Below, piece after piece: positions 8,507 to 12,110 of a stretch of DNA of 12,110 nt (within the stretch, counting starts at the first letter, position 1; the number at the start of each line of letters is the position of its first letter). Below the pieces are notes generated by a model. It did not search any database. It saw only the letters and a program-made list of their open reading frames with translations, and had not been told where the DNA came from. Source of the DNA: an uncultured Clostridia bacterium (GTDB lineage: Bacteria; Bacillota; Clostridia; TANB77; CAG-508). The position numbers were made by a program, and so were the translations under genes. The stretch spans positions 1 through 12,110 of the forward strand of contig CANQTJ010000043.1 in assembly GCA_947626705.1 (NCBI GenBank), given 5' to 3'.

Positions 8507-8550
8507 TATTTTTATTAAAAAAAACAAATTACAAAATATAGATTATATAA

Positions 8551-8581
8551 AAATAAGATAGAAATTAATTCTACCTTATTT
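8551..8581 (-). terminator. Rho-independent terminator of gene B
   Basis: Thirteen-base arms 8551-8563 and 8569-8581 pair with one G-U, closed by a five-base loop, and are followed on the minus strand by TTTTATATAA. It lies ten bases after the gene B stop. It is almost identical to the hairpin after gene C and similar to the hairpin after gene A. Confidence 0.72.
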
Positions 8582-8591
8582 TTTAATTATT

Positions 8592-10397
8592 TTAATTACT
8601 TACATAAGTTCCAGTTGCTATGCTACCTATTGATATTGAACCATCTCCGCCTTTTCCTCCATTTGCTGTTTGTCCACCGCTTCTCGTACCAATTCCAGCT
8701 GCTCCTCCATTAGCTGTTATATGTCCATTATCTGTAAAATTGTCATTATAAAATATATTTATAGATCCTCCTCCAGATCCTCCTCCTGCACCTCTATATG
8801 CATTTCCCCCCTTAGCTCCATTTGATGCAATGTTTCCCTCATTAGTTATATTAGATGCATATATTATCAGTAATCCTCCTGTTCCATTTCCTCCATTTTC
8901 TCCTCCGTTAATTTGACTTCCTCCTGGATTACCTGCACCGCCACCACAATTCCATGAAAATTTTGCTATTCCATTAGCATTTCCACCGTCTTCCTCCATA
9001 AACTGCTGCATTACTTGCTGTTGTACCATAAGCTCCTCCGCCTCCAGCTCCTCCGGAATAAGATGTTCCTCTTGAACCTATACCTGATATACCTCGATAA
9101 ACTACTGTTGTACTCCAACTATAATTGCTTCCGATTTACTGCGCCACCACTACCTCCGGCCTCCTGTTCTTCTAATAACTGCATTTACTCCTGTTAAACC
9201 ATTTGTACTAGCATAAGCACTTCCATTAGCTCCTGCTACACTATTTGCACCATTTGCACCATTTGATGCAACAGTTTCAACACTTGAATCATTATTTCTA
9301 TATAAATATACATTTTGACCTACTGCATAAGCACCTCTAGCAGTCATACTTATTGTTCCTTTATTTATTATATTTCCTGTTACATATAATAACATTCCTT
9401 TAGGTCCTCCATACGCTGAATTACATGTTGTTACTGTTACATTTTCACCAATTGTTAAGTTTCCATTTACCTTTACAACTACCATATTTTTTGCATAACT
9501 ACTAGCTGTTCCTATATCATCTGTATTTCCAAATGTTTGATTTGTATTCCATTCTTGATTTCCTTCAAATACATATGTATGCATTGCATAAGTTTCATCT
9601 CCTATTGTAAGTTCAATGTGATCATCATTTTTTATGTCCATTTTCTCTATTTCTTGTATTATTCCTCCTTCTATATCTTCTAGTGGTTGAGGTTGCATAT
9701 TAATTTTATAATCTTTACTATCAATAGTAATTTGTTCTGAATTTTTCCCAACAATTTTTACTCCCAATGTTACAGTATTATCTTCATTCAACAATTTTTT
9801 TTCATATAAATCTATAAAATCATCTTTAGTTATTTGTACTTGTTGCTTGTTCTCTGCTTGTATCCATGATGCATTCTTTCCAATCTGATAATATGTTACA
9901 AAATCTTCAAAATCCATATTTCTATTTATTTGCAAAGTAGTAGTACCTGTATCTTCAGTAAGATTTTCAAAATTAAGTATTTTATTTTTTATATATTCAT
10001 CATCAACTATTAAATTTTGAGTTACTGGCTCCTTTTTTACTTCTTTTACTTTAAATGTATAATTTTCATCTTTTTTTACTTCATAATCCAATGTAACTTG
10101 TTTATTTCCATTACTTAATATTTTTCTATTATCTGGTGTTTCTACATATTCTATTCCATCTTCACTTGCTACTTTTACTAAAACTTTTATATTATTTTCA
10201 TCTTGATTATCATACATTACATAAGAAAATAATTCTTCTTTAGTACTCTCTTCTTCTCCTTTTATTTTTCTTACTATATTTTCTATAAAATTATTTTTAT
10301 TTGCAATTAAACATAATATCAATCCTATAATTACTAATAATATTAATAATTTAACCATTTTTTTATTTAAAAAATTTGTTTTTTCTTTATTTTTCAT
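8592..10397 (-). CDS. Glycine-rich membrane-anchored surface protein B, read through three +1 shifts at CGG
   Basis: Four segments join by skipping one C at 9158, 9133 and 8988: residues 1-413, 414-421, 422-469 and 470-600, for a 600-residue product (paralog A has 596). The ATG at 10397 follows AAAAAGGAGAA. A membrane segment lies at about 15-34. Extracellular domains follow (EYVETPDNRKILSNGNKQVTLDYEVKK, VDDEYIKNK). Next comes the solenoid-like NMVVVKVNGNLTIGENVTV...GPKGMLLYVTGNIINKGTISMTARGA, then the glycine-rich tail ending SIGSIATGTYVSN. The 48-codon third segment (GSNYSWSTTVVY...GTSYSGGAGGGG...VYGGR) is open and matches A (GTSYSGGTGGGG...NYGGK) and C (GTSYSGGSGSG). This shows that the middle frame is coding. 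No sortase signal is visible. Role unknown. Confidence 0.75.
8986..8988 (-). other. Recoding site B3: CGG with required +1 shift
   Basis: Codons GGA GGA AGA CGG TGG AAA TGC TAA. The stop comes four codons after CGG. Skipping the C gives GGT GGA AAT GCT AAT GGA (GGNANG). This is the same alignment column as A2 and C1. Confidence 0.75.
9131..9133 (-). other. Recoding site B2: CGG with required +1 shift, unique to gene B
   Basis: Codons GCA GTA AAT CGG AAG CAA TTA TAG. The stop comes four codons after CGG. Skipping the C gives GGA AGC AAT TAT AGT TGG (GSNYSW), followed by 42 more open codons. Only eight codons separate this site from B1. Its flanking codons differ from those at the other sites. 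Confidence 0.72.
9156..9158 (-). other. Recoding site B1: CGG with required +1 shift
   Basis: Codons ACA GGA GGC CGG AGG TAG, nearly the same context as A1. The zero frame ends two codons later. Skipping the C gives GGSGGAVN. Confidence 0.78.
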
Positions 10398-10440
10398 TAG
10401 AATTTCTCCTTTTTTATGTTTATTATATATTATTAATTTT

Positions 10441-10469
10441 AGTATATCATAATAATTTTTTTCATTCAA
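10441..10469 (-). promoter_or_regulatory. Candidate promoter of gene B
   Basis: Minus strand TTGAAT (10469-10464), 17-base spacer, TATACT (10446-10441), about 43 bases before the ATG. Both boxes are preserved before gene A. Confidence 0.5.
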
Positions 10470-10519
10470 TATTTTTGTTTTAGTTTTAAAAAACAAATTA
10501 TAAAATATAGATTATATAA

Positions 10520-10550
10520 AAATAAGATAGAAATTAATTCTACCTTATTT
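10520..10550 (-). terminator. Rho-independent terminator of gene C
   Basis: Thirteen-base arms 10520-10532 and 10538-10550 with one G-U pair and a five-base loop, starting two bases after the gene C stop. Followed on the minus strand by TTTATATAATC, so the U-tract is short. Confidence 0.7.
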
Positions 10551-10551
10551 C

Positions 10552-12109
10552 TTAATCATCAGCATAACTTACATACGTGCCAGTACCTACACAACCTATT
10601 GAAACTGTACCATCTCCTCCTGCTCCTCCTGTATTACCGCCTTCTCCAGTTATCGCAGCACCGCCATTTGCCATTACAGTTCCAGTTTCAGTACTTTCAT
10701 AATTTTCTTTATAAAATATATTTACACTTCCTCCTCCTGATGCTCCACCTGGATCTATTCTTCCATTTGTATTAGACCTTTTTCCTGTACTAGAAGACAC
10801 TCCATTTGCTTCTATTTTTCCATTGTTAGTTAGATTTTTTGAATACATTATTAATAATCCACCTGTTCCTTCTCTTTTTATATAATTTGTTGGTCCTATA
10901 CGATATGAGGCATAATTTCCACTTGGATTTCCTGTTCCTCCCATTGATATTTGTCCATATCCTGAACCATTATAAGAATTAACAGCACCATTACCTCCGT
11001 GCGCCTCCTACTGAAGATCCAGCTCCTGAAGTAGCAATACGATCGTTTCCTCCATCTTGATTTGCAGCTCCTGAACCGCTTCCACCTGAATACGATGTTC
11101 CTCTTCCTCCTGCTCCTATTATAGCTTTTCCTCCCCAATATTTTCTTCCTGAACCAGTACCTCCTCCTCCTGTTTGTCTTCCAATTCCACTATTGCCCTT
11201 ATTTCCATTTACTGCAGAACCAGATTCATTTCGGATCCCTGCTCCTCCAGTAGCACCTATCTCTGGTACATATTCATAATTATTTCCATTATTCCACAAG
11301 TATACATTTTGCCCTTGTGCATAAGCTCCTCTTGCTGTCATACTTATTGTCCCTTTATTTATTATATCTCCTGTTACATATAAAAGCATTCCTTTAGGTC
11401 CTCCATATGATGAATGATATGTTGTAACTGTTACACCTTCCTCTATAATTAAATCTCCGTCAACTTTAACTACTATCATATTTTGTGCATAACTTTTGGC
11501 AGTTCCTATATCTTTTTCATTTCCAAATGTTATATCTTTAGTCCATCTTTGATCCCCTTCGAACAAATATGTATGCATTTTATATATTTGTTTATTTATA
11601 GTAATTTCAAAATAATCATCATTTTTTATTTTAGCATTTTCTAATTTTTGTACAATTCCATCTTGTAAAGAAACTTCATATTCTTTACTATCTAATAAAA
11701 TTTGATTAGAATTCTTAGAATTGGAAATTTTTACATAAATAGGTATTTTCCCTTCATCATTAAGTAAATTTTTTTGATAAAAATCTACATAATCATATTT
11801 TATTACCTCGTTTTCACATTGTTCCCATACACCATTCTCCCCAAATTTACAATATGTTACAAAATCATCAAAATTTATATATCTATTTATTTTTATAGTA
11901 GTAACTCCAGTTCCTTCTGTAGGATTTTGTACTTCCAATATTTTACTTTTTATATATTCATCGTCAACTTTTAATTTTTGCTCTTGCACATCTTTATTGC
12001 TTTCTTTTACCTTAAATATATAATCTTCATCCTTCTTCACTTCATAATCTAGTGCCATTACTTTTTTCCCATTACATTGAATTTTATGATTATCAGGTGT
12101 TTCGATATA
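10552..12109 (-). CDS. Glycine-rich surface protein C, 5' end off the window, read through one +1 shift at CGG
   Basis: Partial gene whose N-terminus lies beyond the right edge. The frame is open to base 12109: YIETPDNHKIQCNGKKV precedes the first internal methionine and matches gene B (EYVETPDNRKILSNGNKQV). The visible part is 518 residues: 370 codons, a +1 shift at CGG 10997-10999, then 148 residues to TAA. Domains run in the same order as in A and B: beta-sandwich-like region, NMIVVKVDGDLIIEEGVTV, GMLLYVTGDIINKGTISMTARGAYAQGQN, then the glycine-rich tail with GTGGLLIMYSKNLTNNG and ASGGGSVNIFYKENY, ending SIGCVGTGTYVSYADD. At the place where A and B have their first CGG, C has plain GGA GGA GGA GGT and needs no shift. 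The anchor is not visible; function unknown. Confidence 0.73.
10997..10999 (-). other. Recoding site C1: CGG with required +1 shift
   Basis: Codons GGA GGC GCA CGG AGG TAA. The zero frame ends two codons later. Skipping the C gives GGA GGT AAT GGT GCT (GGNGA), continuing to GGTGNPSG, which aligns with GGAGNPGG of A and B. Confidence 0.76.
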
Positions 12110-12110
12110 A

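Larger units (their letters stand above)
8435..8583 (-). repeat. Intergenic leader/terminator unit, copy 1 (near-identical to 10398-10552)
   Basis: The spacer between B and A repeats almost base for base the spacer between C and B. It includes the terminator hairpin, the candidate promoter and the AAAAAGGAGAA ribosome site with ATG. Together with the paralogous genes this shows a tandem duplication with a period of about 1.96 kb (8434 to 10397). Confidence 0.85.
10398..10552 (-). repeat. Intergenic leader/terminator unit, copy 2 (near-identical to 8435-8583)
   Basis: Spacer between genes C and B, with the same order of terminator, candidate promoter and AAAAAGGAGAA. Differences from copy 1 are a few substitutions and small indels, the latter mainly in the A/T run near 10480-10495. 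Confidence 0.85.

Noticed and set aside
8434..8527. Longer N-terminus of protein A starting at 8527 (and of B at 10496)
   Set aside because: The extra 31-33 codons lie in the duplicated spacer and cover the promoter. They have no ribosome site, whereas AAAAAGGAGAA precedes the inner ATG in both genes.
7072..10999. Sequencing or assembly errors as the cause of the breaks
   Set aside because: The sites are not homopolymer runs and share one exact pattern, and other genes in the window are intact. Not fully excluded; raw read inspection would settle it.
7072..10999. Phase variation by slipped-strand repeats
   Set aside because: There is no mono- or dinucleotide tract at the break points, and single copies of CGG are not a slippage substrate.
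10896..11138. Separate 80-residue arginine-rich ORF on the minus strand
   Set aside because: It is an out-of-frame reading of gene C, with composition unlike the paralogs.
6642..12109. The glycine-rich genes as ordinary frameshifted pseudogenes
   Set aside because: All six breaks are +1 and at CGG, the frames are open between breaks, total lengths agree (596 and 600), and the three copies align through the breaks. Random decay would give mixed indels and stops.
1..12110. CRISPR array, tRNA or rRNA genes, phage integrase or attachment sites
   Set aside because: I saw no regularly spaced repeats with spacers, no cloverleaf-like gene and no recombinase other than the intron maturase.

Overview
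The window is very AT-rich, with genes mostly on the minus strand, strong AGGAGG-type ribosome sites and AT-biased codons. Together with an H-type small acid-soluble spore protein, a clostridial-type TGS/nucleoside kinase and a class C group II intron, this points to a spore-forming, probably gut-associated Clostridia genome. I cannot name a species.

Layout from left to right: (1) 57-1700, minus: uridine-kinase-like nucleoside kinase with a TGS N-terminus, apparently followed by another gene just off the left edge. (2) 1868-4354, minus: polysaccharide co-polymerase/tyrosine autokinase (Wzz-CpsD fusion) carrying an unusual ~370-residue coiled-coil tail with eight 14-residue repeats. (3) 4534-4722, plus: sspH-like spore protein. 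(4) 4722-6609, minus: complete group IIC intron with its maturase, inserted directly behind a terminator hairpin and exactly at the sspH stop codon. (5) 6642-12109, minus: three tandem paralogous genes (called A, B and C here) for membrane-anchored, glycine-rich surface proteins. A and B each have their own leader, and all three end at their own terminator; C runs off the right edge.

The main observation is in region 5. Conventional ORF calling cuts each glycine-rich gene into two or more pieces. Reading the minus strand by hand, every break is a +1 frameshift, and every break falls on a CGG codon: two in A (7205-7207, 7072-7074), three in B (9156-9158, 9131-9133, 8986-8988) and one in C (10997-10999). 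Skipping the C of each CGG, so that GGN glycine is read next, restores single proteins of 596, 600 and at least 518 residues whose sequences align across the three paralogs through the breaks. By my reading no other in-frame CGG exists in the roughly 3,570 codons of the window. The simplest reading is that CGG is unassigned or without a cognate tRNA in this genome and acts as a +1 frameshift (or four-base) codon. If so, the surface proteins are made by repeated recoding, and failure to shift would give a truncated anchored form. This is inference from sequence pattern; the tRNA complement and protein data would decide it.

Functionally the region looks like cell-envelope accessory content (capsule-type chain-length control/tyrosine kinase, surface proteins) next to a spore gene and a selfish intron. 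No further operon logic linking the kinase to the surface genes is visible.
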